Under the pieces are notes generated by a model. That model did no database searches. It saw nothing but the letters and a program-made list of their open reading frames with translations, and was not told where the DNA came from. Position numbers and translations under genes: made by a program. Positions 9,347-17,853 of a DNA stretch of 50,473 bases are shown here, piece after piece. The stretch's first letter is position 1; each line of letters starts with the position of its first letter. The DNA comes from Propionivibrio dicarboxylicus (GTDB lineage: Bacteria > Pseudomonadota > Gammaproteobacteria > Burkholderiales > Rhodocyclaceae), in NCBI RefSeq assembly GCF_900099695.1, contig NZ_FNCY01000026.1, positions 1 through 50,473 on the forward strand, read 5' to 3'.

Positions 9347-9462
9347 GAAACACGAATCCTTTGCGCTGATCAGCCGACGAAAACAGCCACATTGTGCCTC
9401 AATCAAGTCTGCTTCGGTATCCTTGAGCGTGGCCATATATTTGCATGTGCATACAACTTTCG

Positions 9463-9471
9463 TGGTATAAA
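9463..9471 (+). promoter_or_regulatory. extended -10 promoter of lplT
   Basis: TGgTATAAA forms an extended -10 element 37 bases before the lplT ATG, with a start expected near 9478. The best -35 candidate, TTGCAT at 9441-9446, is 19 bases away, which an extended -10 can tolerate. Confidence 0.5.
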
Positions 9472-9507
9472 TCCGCCACTTCTCGTCAGAGCAAACGTCT
9501 TTTTTAG

Positions 9508-10773
9508 ATGCCTTTCGGCTTTTACATCATCATGGCGGCGCAGTTTTTTTCAGCGCTTGCCGACAACTCGCTGCTCATCGTCGCTATCGCCGTCCTGCGC
9601 GAAATGCAGGCACCGGCAGCGTATGAGCCTTTGCTCAAGACGTTCTTCACGGTTTCCTACGTCGTCCTTGCCGGTTTCGTCGGTGCCTTTGCCGACTCGA
9701 TGCCGAAATGGCGCGTCATGTTCATCAGCAATACGATCAAGATCATCGGCTGCAGCATGATGTTCTTCAACATCCATCCGCTGATTGCCTATGCCATTGT
9801 CGGACTCGGCGCGGCCGCGTATTCGCCGGCAAAATACGGAATCCTGACCGAGTACCTTCCGCACCGACTGCTGGTCGTCGCCAACGGCTGGATTGAAGGA
9901 CTCACCGTCGGCGCCATCATCCTCGGCGTCGTCATCGGCGGAACGCTGATCCAGCCGACCATCGCCTATCGGCTGCTCAGTTTGGATTTTCCGATTATCG
10001 AAACCGGTATCGACACCGTCAGCGAAATGGCGATCATCTTCGTCGCCGCGTTCTATATCCTGGCCGCCGTCTTCAACCTCTACATCCCCGAAACCGGCGT
10101 CGATCACCGGGCTTTGCACAAGAACCCCTGGTATCTCATCCGCGAATTCAATCACTGCATGCTGCTGCTGTGGCGCGACCGACTGGGGCAAGTGTCACTC
10201 GCCGTCACCACGCTGTTCTGGGGCGCTGGCGCAACCCTTCAATTCATCGTCATCAAATGGGCGGAGGCTGCGCTTCATCTCGACCTCTCCAAATCCAGCA
10301 TGCTTCAGGGCGTTGTCGCCATCGGCGTGGCACTTGGCGCGGTTGCCGCGGCGAAGATGGTCACGCTGCGGAAATCGGTGCGTGTCATCCCGCTCGGCAT
10401 TGCCATGGGCATCATCGTACTGATCATGAACTTCGTTCGCGACATGTGGCTTGCCGTCCCGCTACTGATCATCATCGGCGGATTGTCCGGGTTCTTCGTC
10501 GTACCGATGAACGCGCTCCTTCAGCATCGCGGCCACATTCTGATGGGTGCTGGCCACTCGATCGCCGTACAGAACTTCAATGAGAACCTGTCGATCCTGA
10601 TAATGACATGCCTGTATTACCTGATGGTGCGCATGGATCTCTCCATTTATGCCGTCATCACGCTGTTCGGACTCTTCGTCAGCGCCAGCATGTTCTTCGT
10701 CAAACGACGGCACGAAGCCAATCAGCGCGACCGGGATGACGTCATCCATCTCGACGACAGCAGCTGCCACTAA
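9508..10773 (+). CDS. lplT: lysophospholipid transporter LplT (MFS)
   Basis: A 421-aa major facilitator protein with about twelve predicted membrane helices. The opening FYIIMAAQFFSALADNSLLIVAI is characteristic of LplT, which flips lyso-phosphatidylethanolamine across the inner membrane for re-acylation. In enterobacteria it is paired with the acyltransferase Aas, which is not present here. It diverges from alr-radA, an arrangement common in Betaproteobacteria. The substrate is inferred from the family. It converges with the udg gene, with 22 bases between the stop codons. Confidence 0.88.
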   Translation: MPFGFYIIMAAQFFSALADNSLLIVAIAVLREMQAPAAYEPLLKTFFTVSYVVLAGFVGAFADSMPKWRVMFISNTIKIIGCSMMFFNIHPLIAYAIVGLGAAAYSPAKYGILTEYLPHRLLVVANGWIEGLTVGAIILGVVIGGTLIQPTIAYRLLSLDFPIIETGIDTVSEMAIIFVAAFYILAAVFNLYIPETGVDHRALHKNPWYLIREFNHCMLLLWRDRLGQVSLAVTTLFWGAGATLQFIVIKWAEAALHLDLSKSSMLQGVVAIGVALGAVAAAKMVTLRKSVRVIPLGIAMGIIVLIMNFVRDMWLAVPLLIIIGGLSGFFVVPMNALLQHRGHILMGAGHSIAVQNFNENLSILIMTCLYYLMVRMDLSIYAVITLFGLFVSASMFFVKRRHEANQRDRDDVIHLDDSSCH

Positions 10774-10795
10774 CGCCGAGCGCAAACCGAGAGAT

Positions 10796-11572
10796 TTAGG
10801 CTCCGCCTGAAGCGCGCTGCATCAGCGCTCGCGCACGGCAAAGATCTTCCCAAGCCTTCGCCTTATCGGGCAAATTACGCAGCAGATACGCTGGGTGATA
10901 GGTAACCACCACTGGAATTTCGCCCGCCCCATCCTTGTATGACAATGTTTTTCCGCGAAGACTGGCTAGCGATTTGTCCTCTCGCAGCACGGAAAAAACT
11001 GCTGCTCGACCAAGCAGGACGATCAACTTCGGACGAATCAGCTCGATCTGGCGCTGCAGGTAGGGCCAGCACGCCGTCATTTCATCGGCTTCCGGCGTAC
11101 GGTTGTTCGGCGGTCTGCATTTCACGGCATTGGCGATATAGACGTTATTGCCGCGCTCAAGATCGATCGCAGCCAGCATAGCATCCAGCAGCCTGCCCGC
11201 CTGCCCGACAAACGGTTCGCCGCGTGCATCTTCCTCGGCACCGGGCCCCTCGCCGATAAAGAGCCAGTCGGCCTGTTCGTCGCCGACACCGGGAACGGTC
11301 TGTTTGCGCGCCTCGCACAAAGGGCAAGCACGGCATGTGCCTATGCGTTGACGCAGCTCATCCCATCCGAGCGCTTCCACCAGGCCAGCCCTCCCTTCAA
11401 CCACAGGCGACGATTCGATGGACCTTTCCGACGCTATTGTCACCGGCGCCGGTTCGGTCTCCTCGACGAGAATCTGACTGAGCAGTTCTTCTCCGGACGA
11501 AGGACGGTCTCTCAGCACCCATGTCGGAGACATTCCCATCTCTTCGAAAAGCGCCTTGCGGGAGAGCTTCAT
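10796..11572 (-). CDS. family 4 uracil-DNA glycosylase
   Basis: A 258-aa iron-sulphur uracil-DNA glycosylase that removes uracil from DNA at the start of base-excision repair. Visible marks are the cysteine pair CRAC, a second pair KC...AC about 17 residues apart, motif A GEGPGAEEDARGEPFVGQAG and motif B HPAYLL. The first 75 residues form a variable low-complexity extension, also typical. The ATG at 11572 overlaps the rimI stop as ATGA and has GAGGTG upstream; a GTG at 11578 is a weaker option. It is last in the tsaB-rimI-udg unit. In related annotations the N-terminal part often leads to a misleading DNA-polymerase label. Confidence 0.93.
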   Translation of the reverse strand: MKLSRKALFEEMGMSPTWVLRDRPSSGEELLSQILVEETEPAPVTIASERSIESSPVVEGRAGLVEALGWDELRQRIGTCRACPLCEARKQTVPGVGDEQADWLFIGEGPGAEEDARGEPFVGQAGRLLDAMLAAIDLERGNNVYIANAVKCRPPNNRTPEADEMTACWPYLQRQIELIRPKLIVLLGRAAVFSVLREDKSLASLRGKTLSYKDGAGEIPVVVTYHPAYLLRNLPDKAKAWEDLCRARALMQRASGGA

Positions 11573-12051
11573 GCGCACACCTCGCTCATCAACTCACGAC
11601 GCAACACCAACGCGTCTTCACGACCGAAGCCAGCCGGATAGTAGCCACGCCGGAGACCGATTTTCTCGAAGCCAAAATGCTTGTAAAGAGAAAATGCCCG
11701 CTCATTCGACACCCGCACCTCAAGCAACATGAAGCGCCCACCCTTCTCATAGGCGGAATTCATCGCCACTCGCAAGAGACGGGCGCCGAGTCCCCTGCCC
11801 TGAAATGCGTCGGCAACGCTGATATTGAGCAGATGCGCCTCATCAACGGCAAGCATCACGACGAAATAACCGACAAGTTCGCCACCGATGCGGGCGACGC
11901 AGCAGACATAGCCACTGTCGAGCGAATCGGAAAAATTAGCGCGGCTCCAGGGATGCGAATAGAGCGAATACTCAATGCGCAAGATGTCGTCCACATCACG
12001 TAGCGCCATTGGCATGACTTCCAGTTCGGCACCGGAAAACTCCTTCATCAT
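11569..12051 (-). CDS. rimI: ribosomal protein S18-alanine N-acetyltransferase RimI
   Basis: A 160-aa GNAT acetyltransferase that acetylates the N-terminal alanine of ribosomal protein S18. The acetyl-CoA loop reads QGRGLGARLL after the beta strand HLLNISV, and SNERAFSLYKHFGFEKIG is the usual C-terminal signature. The start overlaps the tsaB stop as ATGA, and its own stop overlaps the next start the same way, so the three genes form a tightly coupled operon. Confidence 0.93.
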   Translation of the reverse strand: MMKEFSGAELEVMPMALRDVDDILRIEYSLYSHPWSRANFSDSLDSGYVCCVARIGGELVGYFVVMLAVDEAHLLNISVADAFQGRGLGARLLRVAMNSAYEKGGRFMLLEVRVSNERAFSLYKHFGFEKIGLRRGYYPAGFGREDALVLRRELMSEVCA

Positions 12052-12725
12052 GCCCGACCGCCCTCCGCAAGGCGCTCGGCCACGGTCTTCGCGACCTTGT
12101 CACGCACATAGACCGGCAAGGCACGCTCCAGATCGAAAACTTCACCGTTCGACAGTCTCTGCGCCGCCAATCTTGCGACCGACTGCGCACAAGGCATGAT
12201 CTCCGGCAACCAGACCTCGACACATGGCGAAAGCCTTTCGCGCAACTCCGGATAGGCGCCGAGTCCGTTGCCACAGGCAAGCCATCCTTGGCCGGGAGGC
12301 AATGGCACCGACGCTGGCGAATAGACCCCCAAATCCCCAATCTGCCTTCCCGCCTCGAACACCCCGAGATACACCTCCCCCATCCGGGCATCAAGCGCCA
12401 CCAGTACACGCGAACCGCCCGACGATAATGCCATCGCTTCCAGGGTATTGACCCCGATCAGCGGCAGGGAACGTGACACGGCGAGGCCTTGTGCAACGCC
12501 GCAAGCGACGCGCAGACCAGTAAAGGATCCAGGACCTGAACCGAACGCAACGCCGTCCAGGTCACTGAATGTCAGTCCGCGCGAATGTAATAGATCAATC
12601 GCCAGCGGCAATAAACCGGCCGAATTCGAGACATCGGCGGGACACGTACGAGCGACAACTTCCCCGTCCAGCCAGAGCGCAACCGACCCGGGATCGGCGG
12701 CAGTTTCGAGTGCAATAATCTTCAT
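12048..12725 (-). CDS. tsaB: tRNA t6A37 threonylcarbamoyltransferase subunit TsaB
   Basis: The 225-aa ASKHA-fold partner of TsaD that, with TsaE, transfers threonylcarbamoyl to A37 of ANN-decoding tRNAs. The N-terminus KIIALETAADPGSVAL and the segment FGSGPGSFTGLRVACGVAQGLA near residue 62 are diagnostic. It heads the tsaB-rimI-udg operon. A TAGAAT hexamer on the coding strand at 12737-12732 lies only seven bases before the ATG, so this transcript could be leaderless or nearly so. Confidence 0.94.
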   Translation of the reverse strand: MKIIALETAADPGSVALWLDGEVVARTCPADVSNSAGLLPLAIDLLHSRGLTFSDLDGVAFGSGPGSFTGLRVACGVAQGLAVSRSLPLIGVNTLEAMALSSGGSRVLVALDARMGEVYLGVFEAGRQIGDLGVYSPASVPLPPGQGWLACGNGLGAYPELRERLSPCVEVWLPEIMPCAQSVARLAAQRLSNGEVFDLERALPVYVRDKVAKTVAERLAEGGRA

Positions 12726-12895
12726 CCCTCTATTCTACTGGATGCGACTTGAGGCACGTCACGATTAAAACCATCCACCGCCTCCGCGACCTCGAAATTT
12801 CACCGCAAGCCCCTGCTTGGCGCGAATTCGGTGCCAACGACGCAGAATAGCTTCAACCCATTTTCACGCCGCGAGAAATAGAATTTAAAAAAAGC

Positions 12896-12924
12896 TTGTA
12901 CAAATCGAAACAGGTCTGTAGAAT
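12896..12924 (+). promoter_or_regulatory. promoter of tRNA-Arg
   Basis: TTGTAC (12896-12901) and TAGAAT (12919-12924) are spaced by 17 bases, with an A/T-rich block immediately upstream (about 12876-12893). Transcription should begin near 12931, about 16 bases before the tRNA. Confidence 0.7.
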
Positions 12925-12946
12925 TCGCGGCTTCAAAAAACGCGTA

Positions 12947-13023
12947 GCGCCCGTAGCTCAGTTGGATAGAGTACTTGGCTACGAACCAAGGGGTCGGGCG
13001 TTCGAATCGCTCCGGGCGCGCCA
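12947..13023 (+). tRNA. tRNA-Arg (ACG)
   Basis: A 77-nt cloverleaf. GCGCCCG pairs with CGGGCGC, the D-loop reads AGCTCAGTTGGATAGAGT, the anticodon stem TTGG/CCAA encloses CTACGAA with anticodon ACG at 12981-12983, the T-loop contains GTTCGAATC, and CCA is encoded. The ACG anticodon is read as ICG after TadA editing and decodes CGU, CGC and CGA. Confidence 0.97.
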
Positions 13024-13049
13024 CGCAACTTTTTGAAAACAAGCAAATG

Positions 13050-13076
13050 AGCCACTCCTCACCGAGTGGCTTTTTT
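13050..13076 (+). terminator. intrinsic terminator after tRNA-Arg
   Basis: AGCCACTC and GAGTGGCT form a perfect 8-bp stem around CTCACC, followed by six T residues. It starts 27 bases after the tRNA and is a textbook rho-independent terminator. Confidence 0.92.
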
Positions 13077-13169
13077 GTTTTCTGCGCCACAGAACATCGA
13101 TGTGTCATAGACTCTTGCCGTCGAATTGCCTCCGGCACGATGACACAGCCTGAACGCAGGAGATCCCCC

Positions 13170-14081
13170 ATGAAACATTCCCTACTCGGCGGATTTTTCT
13201 ATTTTGTTATCGCATCTTCAGCCTTGGCCCAATATGCGGGGCCGAAACTGGCATTCGACGCGACAAGCGCTCCGGATCTGAACCTCCCCGAATCGGCGAC
13301 CCCGGTATTTGAAGCCAACAGCCCGCGCATGATGCTACTCCGGCCGAACGGCGACGGACCATTTCCCGAGGTCGCGCGGGCACATCAATGCAGCGGGCTG
13401 ATATTCAACGCGGCGAATCCGAATGCCGTGAATTGGTCAATGCTGGGCTGGGCCAAGACATTCTTCAAAAATGGCTAGGTGACCTTGCTGGTCGATTACA
13501 TGACCCAGCGCGGTGCAAAATCCCTCTGCAACGGACCGGAAAACGGCGTGACCTACGGAAGGTCGGTAAAGGACTTCATGCAAGTGGCCGAGTACTTGCG
13601 CGGTCAGCCCAATGTCGATCCCGACCGTGTCGCCATGATTGGCTTCTCACAAGGCGCCATCGTTGCCTTGCTCAGCAACGGAAAAAACGTACGAGAGAGC
13701 ATGGAACTCGGCAACGCCTTCGATGCATACGTATCCTTCTACCCCCTCTGCGGCTACTCGCGTAACGGCTCGGGCAATTTCGCCGGAGAAATTATTCAGA
13801 ACGACATGGACCGCCCACAGTTGGTCTTTACCGGAGGTCTCGATAACGAAACGCTGTTCGAGGATTGCCAGAAACGACTCAAGCCAATGATCGAACAGGG
13901 AAAGCCAATCATCTATCAACACTACGACGAAGCCACTCACTGCTTCGACTGCAAAAACCTTAACGGCTTCAAGAAAAAGGGACATTTTGGCGAAGTTACC
14001 TACACGTTCAATCAGGAGCTCATGATCGACGCATCACGAAAGACTTTCGAATTTCTTCGAACACAAATGCCGACCAAGTAG
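13170..14081 (+). pseudogene. dienelactone hydrolase-like secreted hydrolase, interrupted by an amber codon
   Basis: Two halves of one alpha/beta hydrolase stand in the same frame but are split by a TAG at 13476-13478 (codon 103). The first half starts at ATG 13170 after AGGAG, carries a signal peptide (cut after about SALA, residue 20) and the oxyanion-region strand ending AHQCSGL. The second half continues at once with VTLLVDYMTQRG and holds the nucleophile S160 in GFSQGA, a likely acid D225 and the base H257. Homologues usually have GY-V-LLVD across the break, so one base change of a Tyr codon would explain it. It is a recent pseudogene, a read-through gene or a sequencing error. A GTG directly after the stop could restart translation, but without the signal peptide. 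Confidence 0.8.
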
Positions 14082-14171
14082 ATCGACATCGGAACGATGA
14101 CGATCCTGATAACGATCATGCATAATCGTGTCCTGCGTGGGACCATGAAAACCACGGATGATGAGGACAAT

Positions 14172-14618
14172 ATGGCTTTCAGGGTAATTCGGAAAAAGAG
14201 CGGTCTTCACGGCATGGGACTATTTGCAGCGAGAGATCTCGCCGCGGGCGAACGGCTAATCGAATACAAAGGTATACGCTACGAAAAGGGGATCGTTCCG
14301 AACATGGACATCGACGGCCTTACCAAATTTCTTGGCCTGTCGGACGGCACGGGTATTGACGGCAACGGCTGGGCGGCACTGGCCAATCATGGCTGCAACC
14401 CCAATAGCGAACTCAGGGAAAGCGAGAGCCGTGGAAGACTTCGTGCATGGCTCTATGCACTTAAAGATCTCAAGAAAGGCGAAGAAATCCTCTGGGACTA
14501 TCGTCTGGACGTCAAATCAGGAAAAGAAGCGTATTCCCTCTGGTCCTGCGCGTGTGGCGCCGACAATTGTCGCGGAACCATGGCAAACCCAGAAAAGCTG
14601 AAAAAACGCAGAGGCTAA
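14172..14618 (+). CDS. SET-domain lysine methyltransferase-like protein
   Basis: A 148-aa protein that is almost only a SET domain with a post-SET tail. SET enzymes use S-adenosylmethionine to methylate protein lysines. Visible are the N-terminal GLHGMGLFAARDLAAGERLIEY, the SAM/active-site motif NHGCNPN (72-78), GEEILWDY (103-110) with the catalytic tyrosine Y110, and the zinc-binding post-SET cysteines in CACGADNCRG (C126, C128, C133). Start options are ATG 14172 (GAGG five bases upstream, chosen) or ATG 14145. No partner gene is obvious. The substrate is unknown; bacterial members methylate ribosomal, DNA-binding or host proteins in the few studied cases. Confidence 0.85.
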   Translation: MAFRVIRKKSGLHGMGLFAARDLAAGERLIEYKGIRYEKGIVPNMDIDGLTKFLGLSDGTGIDGNGWAALANHGCNPNSELRESESRGRLRAWLYALKDLKKGEEILWDYRLDVKSGKEAYSLWSCACGADNCRGTMANPEKLKKRRG

Positions 14619-14924
14619 GCCCCCCGCCGACGGTCTCGACCGAAGACAGTCCAAGTCGTTGCAAAAAAATCGGCGCAGGCAGCGGCACAGCGAGCGCACG
14701 CATGAACGCCGCCGCTGTGCAAAATATTGCCATAACGAGAAGCTCTATCATTCCTACCGAGAAGTCTTATCGTTCACTCCCGCACCAAAGATCACCATGG
14801 GACCGCCAGGATCCAGCCTATTACTTTGGCGCTAAAGGAACTTTTTGACGTAAAAAAAACTCAGCTTGTGTGACGTCTTTTGTATTAACATCTCGCGCCG
14901 TTAATCCCCACAAAGACGTTGAAG
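14619..14924. other. 306-base intergenic region, no gene recognised
   Basis: Between the SET gene and the chemoreceptor gene I see no protein frame I can support. A minus-strand frame at 14751-14512 encodes hydrophobic stretches but overlaps the SET gene and has no ribosome binding site I trust. Two TGACGT copies lie near 14846 and 14871 about 25 bases apart, with an A run between them; a regulator site is possible but unproven. No sigma-28 promoter was recognised. Confidence 0.5.
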
Positions 14925-16916
14925 ATGAGTTCCCAGCCTTTTCGCGCATCCTGGTTTGAAGATCGCTCGATCGCAACCAAGATCAACATCGTAACCATTG
15001 CCCTGTTCCTCGTGGTATTCGGGATTTGTAGTGCCGTGCTTTCAGGATTCCTGTCCAAGAAGCTTGAGCAATTGGCAACCGAAAACCTGAAAGCCTCCAA
15101 TATCCAGATTATCCGGATGATCGAGGCATTTTCGGCAGAACTTGAGAAATCCGCGCAAATGCTGGGCGGTGCCTTCTCTGCCGATGTCACCGAAATCCTG
15201 ATTCGGAACGACAGTGCCGCTGCCATGGACAAGGCCGTGGAATCTTTTTCCACCGCGACCGGCAGCATCGCCACAATCTTTGTCCGCGAAGGCGAGGATT
15301 TCATCCGCAAGAGCACGAGTTTGCGCGACACCGAAGGCAAACGTGTACTCGGGACAGCCCTTGATCGCGAATCATCGGCATTCAAGGCCATCGCGAGCGG
15401 TCAGCCGTACACCGGCCGTGCCACGCTGTTTTCCAAGAATTACATGACGCGCTACATCCCGATCCGAAACAGCGCGAACACGATTGTGGGCGCCGCATTC
15501 ATCGGCATCGACTTTACGGAAGCGCTGAACGCACTCAAGAAGCAGATCCGTGAAACCAAAGTCGGCGATACCGGCTATGTCTTCGTCGTCGAAAGGAAAG
15601 GCGATGTCGGCCGAGCCATCGTTCACCCGTCGCTTGAAGGCCAGTCGATCCTCGACGTAAAGGCCGATGGCGGCCGTTTCATCGTGCGTGAAATACTTGA
15701 GCAAGGGCAAGGCGTCATCCGCTACACACCGAGCGACACAAACCTGAAACAGCAGGAAAAAGTGGCGGTATTCAACGTTTTCGATCATTGGAACTGGATC
15801 GTCGTCTCCGGAAGTTTTCTTGACGAGTTCACGGCCGACGCCAACGCCGTGCTGAAAGCCCTGATTCTCAGCTGTCTGGGGACTGTGCTGGTCATAGCCA
15901 TCGCCATTCAGATGATCACCGGTGTCTGGCTGCGCAAACCGCTCACCGAATTGGGCGGCATATTTTCGAAAATATCGGGCGGCGACCTGAGGGTGGCAAT
16001 CACGGTCCGCAACAACGACGAGGTGGGGCAATTGCTCTCGGCCTGCAAGACGATGTGCGCCCAGTTGCGCACGATGGTCGCAGGCATTCAGGCGGGAATG
16101 CGTGAGCTCTCGACCAATGCTGAGGCACTGTCCTTGACGGCGGAAGAGGTAGCGATGGGCTCGCACGACCAAAGCAACGAATCGATGTCCCTCGCCTCTG
16201 CGATCGAAGAACTGGCAACCAGCATCGAACAGATGTCGAGCCACTCGGAACAAACGCAGGAATTCGTCCGCCACTCGGACACCGTTTCCCGCAACGGTGC
16301 CGCCGTCATTTCCGAAGCGGTCGAATCGATGAACTCGATCGCCGGCGCCGTTCGCGAAGCTGCCGAAGTGGTTTCCAGACTCGGGACGGAAACCGAAAAA
16401 ATCACGCAGGTCGTCGCGGTTATCCGCGAAATTGCCGAACAAACCAATCTGCTGGCGCTCAACGCGGCCATCGAAGCTGCCCGCGCCGGGGAGTCCGGGC
16501 GCGGCTTCGCCGTCGTCGCCGACGAAGTCCGGAAGTTGGCCGAGCGCACGACCATGGCCACGACTGAGATCGGCGCGACGATCCAGCAAATTCAGAACGG
16601 GACGAACGAGGCCGTCGCCAGCATGCGCGCCGGGGTCGCCCAGGTCGATACTGGCGTCGCCCTGGCTGGCAGGGCTGGCACCTGTATTGGCGAAATGCAG
16701 GAAGGCGCCCAACAGGTCGGACAAGCAGTCGTCGGCATTTCGGATGGCTTGCGCGAACAAACGACGGTCAGCGAAAACGTGGCGCGCAACGTCGAAGAAA
16801 TCGCCCAACAAGCCGAAAGCAACCTGGCCCGCGCACGCCAAGTGGCAGAATCCTCTGCCCACATGCAAAAAATTGCCGCCAACACGCTGCAAAGCGTCGA
16901 GCGATTCGAAATCTGA
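14925..16916 (+). CDS. methyl-accepting chemotaxis protein with Cache sensor
   Basis: A 663-aa transmembrane chemoreceptor. Membrane helix 1 spans about residues 19-42, a periplasmic double Cache-type (Cache3/Cache2-like) ligand domain follows to about 300, helix 2 lies near 312-333, then a HAMP domain to about 386 and the methyl-accepting signalling domain. The highly conserved hairpin tip is present ([20 protein letters not shown], then [18 protein letters not shown]), which binds CheA and CheW. No CheR-tethering pentapeptide stands at the C-terminus (ERFEI). The ligand is unknown; such Cache domains often sense small organic acids. The start is ATG 14925 with a weak GAAG upstream. No che genes are near, so it is a stand-alone receptor. 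Confidence 0.93.
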   Translation: MSSQPFRASWFEDRSIATKINIVTIALFLVVFGICSAVLSGFLSKKLEQLATENLKASNIQIIRMIEAFSAELEKSAQMLGGAFSADVTEILIRNDSAAAMDKAVESFSTATGSIATIFVREGEDFIRKSTSLRDTEGKRVLGTALDRESSAFKAIASGQPYTGRATLFSKNYMTRYIPIRNSANTIVGAAFIGIDFTEALNALKKQIRETKVGDTGYVFVVERKGDVGRAIVHPSLEGQSILDVKADGGRFIVREILEQGQGVIRYTPSDTNLKQQEKVAVFNVFDHWNWIVVSGSFLDEFTADANAVLKALILSCLGTVLVIAIAIQMITGVWLRKPLTELGGIFSKISGGDLRVAITVRNNDEVGQLLSACKTMCAQLRTMVAGIQAGMRELSTNAEALSLTAEEVAMGSHDQSNESMSLASAIEELATSIEQMSSHSEQTQEFVRHSDTVSRNGAAVISEAVESMNSIAGAVREAAEVVSRLGTETEKITQVVAVIREIAEQTNLLALNAAIEAARAGESGRGFAVVADEVRKLAERTTMATTEIGATIQQIQNGTNEAVASMRAGVAQVDTGVALAGRAGTCIGEMQEGAQQVGQAVVGISDGLREQTTVSENVARNVEEIAQQAESNLARARQVAESSAHMQKIAANTLQSVERFEI

Positions 16917-16940
16917 TCATTCCGGTTGGCGTATTCCCCA

Positions 16941-16975
16941 TCAAACGCCGACCGGCATGCCCGGCCGGCGTTTGA
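16941..16975 (+). terminator. GC-rich hairpin after the chemoreceptor gene
   Basis: TCAAACGCCG and CGGCGTTTGA pair perfectly and enclose a second stem CCGG/CCGG with a short loop, 24 bases after the chemoreceptor stop. No T run follows, so it may be a weak intrinsic terminator or an mRNA 3'-end stabiliser. Confidence 0.5.
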
Positions 16976-17115
16976 CGTCAGGAAACCAAAACCGGCGCAA
17001 ACCTCCGGCAGCCCACCACGCCCATCGCGTGAAACACGGCAATCGATAGTACCAAGCGCCACTAACAACAAGAAGACCGTACAATCCCGAGGACATAATC
17101 CCCTCGCCCACGGCA

Positions 17116-17850
17116 ATGAACCATAGACGCAACGCGGCTGGCACCGGAATCACTTCATCGGCATGTTGTCTTGCCTTCTGGCTGCTCTCCTCATGCGCCC
17201 AAGCCTCGGCCCAGACCGTTCGCGACGAGGAAATCGCCGAGTGCAGAAGCGGAGAATTGATCGTCTGGAATGACGGAACGGATCGTGCCATCGCCGACAG
17301 TGCACTCGTCGTCTCGTATCGCCATGACAATGCACCACTCTGGTTTAACCGATCCGAAGTCGAACAATCGATTGCAAACGCAGCAAGGGCCTGGAACGCC
17401 TGCGGCATACCGATCTCAATCGTTCCAGCCCCCCCGCAGCAGGACGGAAAAACTTCGCCCGGCACATTTCGCGTGCAATGGAGCGAAGCCGGTAGCCGAG
17501 GTAACTTCGGGCTCACCAACCTCTCGGACCGAACGCTCTCGCTAGGCCCCTCGGCATTCACCATGCTGCATGCACGCAACCCCGCCCATGACGCACGACA
17601 AACGCTACAGATGGTGCTGTCACATGAGATGGGCCATTTCCTGGGACTGATGGCGCATTCACGCCGCTGTGTCGACGTACTCTCCTATTATCAGGATACC
17701 AAGGGCACAAAATGCCAGACGCGGGACGGCAAAGGAATCGACTCGGTTCAGGAATACCGGAGCATATTGCCGACAGCATGCGACATTCAGCGCTGCCGGA
17801 TCGTCAATGGGCGGCAGCACCAGACAGTTCGCCAAGGAACGGCCCAATAG
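17116..17850 (+). CDS. secreted matrixin-like zinc metalloprotease
   Basis: A 244-aa exported protein with an N-terminal signal sequence (hydrophobic core near residues 16-26). It could be cut after AQASA or, since LSSC resembles a lipobox, be a lipoprotein. The segment IANAARAWNACGIPISIV resembles the start of bacterial matrixin-like catalytic domains. The zinc site reads HEMGHFLGLMAHS: H170, E171 and H174 form HExxH and G177 follows, but the third histidine is H181, one residue later than in HExxHxxGxxH. A Met-turn equivalent may be VDVLSYY, with Leu in place of Met. Several cysteines suggest disulphides. Its substrate is unknown and it may have altered or lost activity. Confidence 0.7.
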   Translation: MNHRRNAAGTGITSSACCLAFWLLSSCAQASAQTVRDEEIAECRSGELIVWNDGTDRAIADSALVVSYRHDNAPLWFNRSEVEQSIANAARAWNACGIPISIVPAPPQQDGKTSPGTFRVQWSEAGSRGNFGLTNLSDRTLSLGPSAFTMLHARNPAHDARQTLQMVLSHEMGHFLGLMAHSRRCVDVLSYYQDTKGTKCQTRDGKGIDSVQEYRSILPTACDIQRCRIVNGRQHQTVRQGTAQ

Positions 17851-17853
17851 GAT

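Noticed and set aside
12800-13171. Minus-strand open frame of 123 codons across tRNA-Arg
   Set aside because: Its middle (ARPERFERPTPWFVAKYSIQLSYGR) is simply the antisense translation of the tRNA gene, a well-known false annotation.
13476-13478. TAG as a pyrrolysine codon
   Set aside because: No pyl genes or methylamine methyltransferase context; the position is normally Tyr in this family.
14512-14751. Minus-strand hydrophobic frame after the SET gene
   Set aside because: Overlaps the 3' end of a well-supported gene, no ribosome binding site and no conserved look.
15372-16892. Antisense frame of 506 codons opposite the chemoreceptor gene
   Set aside because: The same codon-bias effect; the forward frame has full chemoreceptor motifs.
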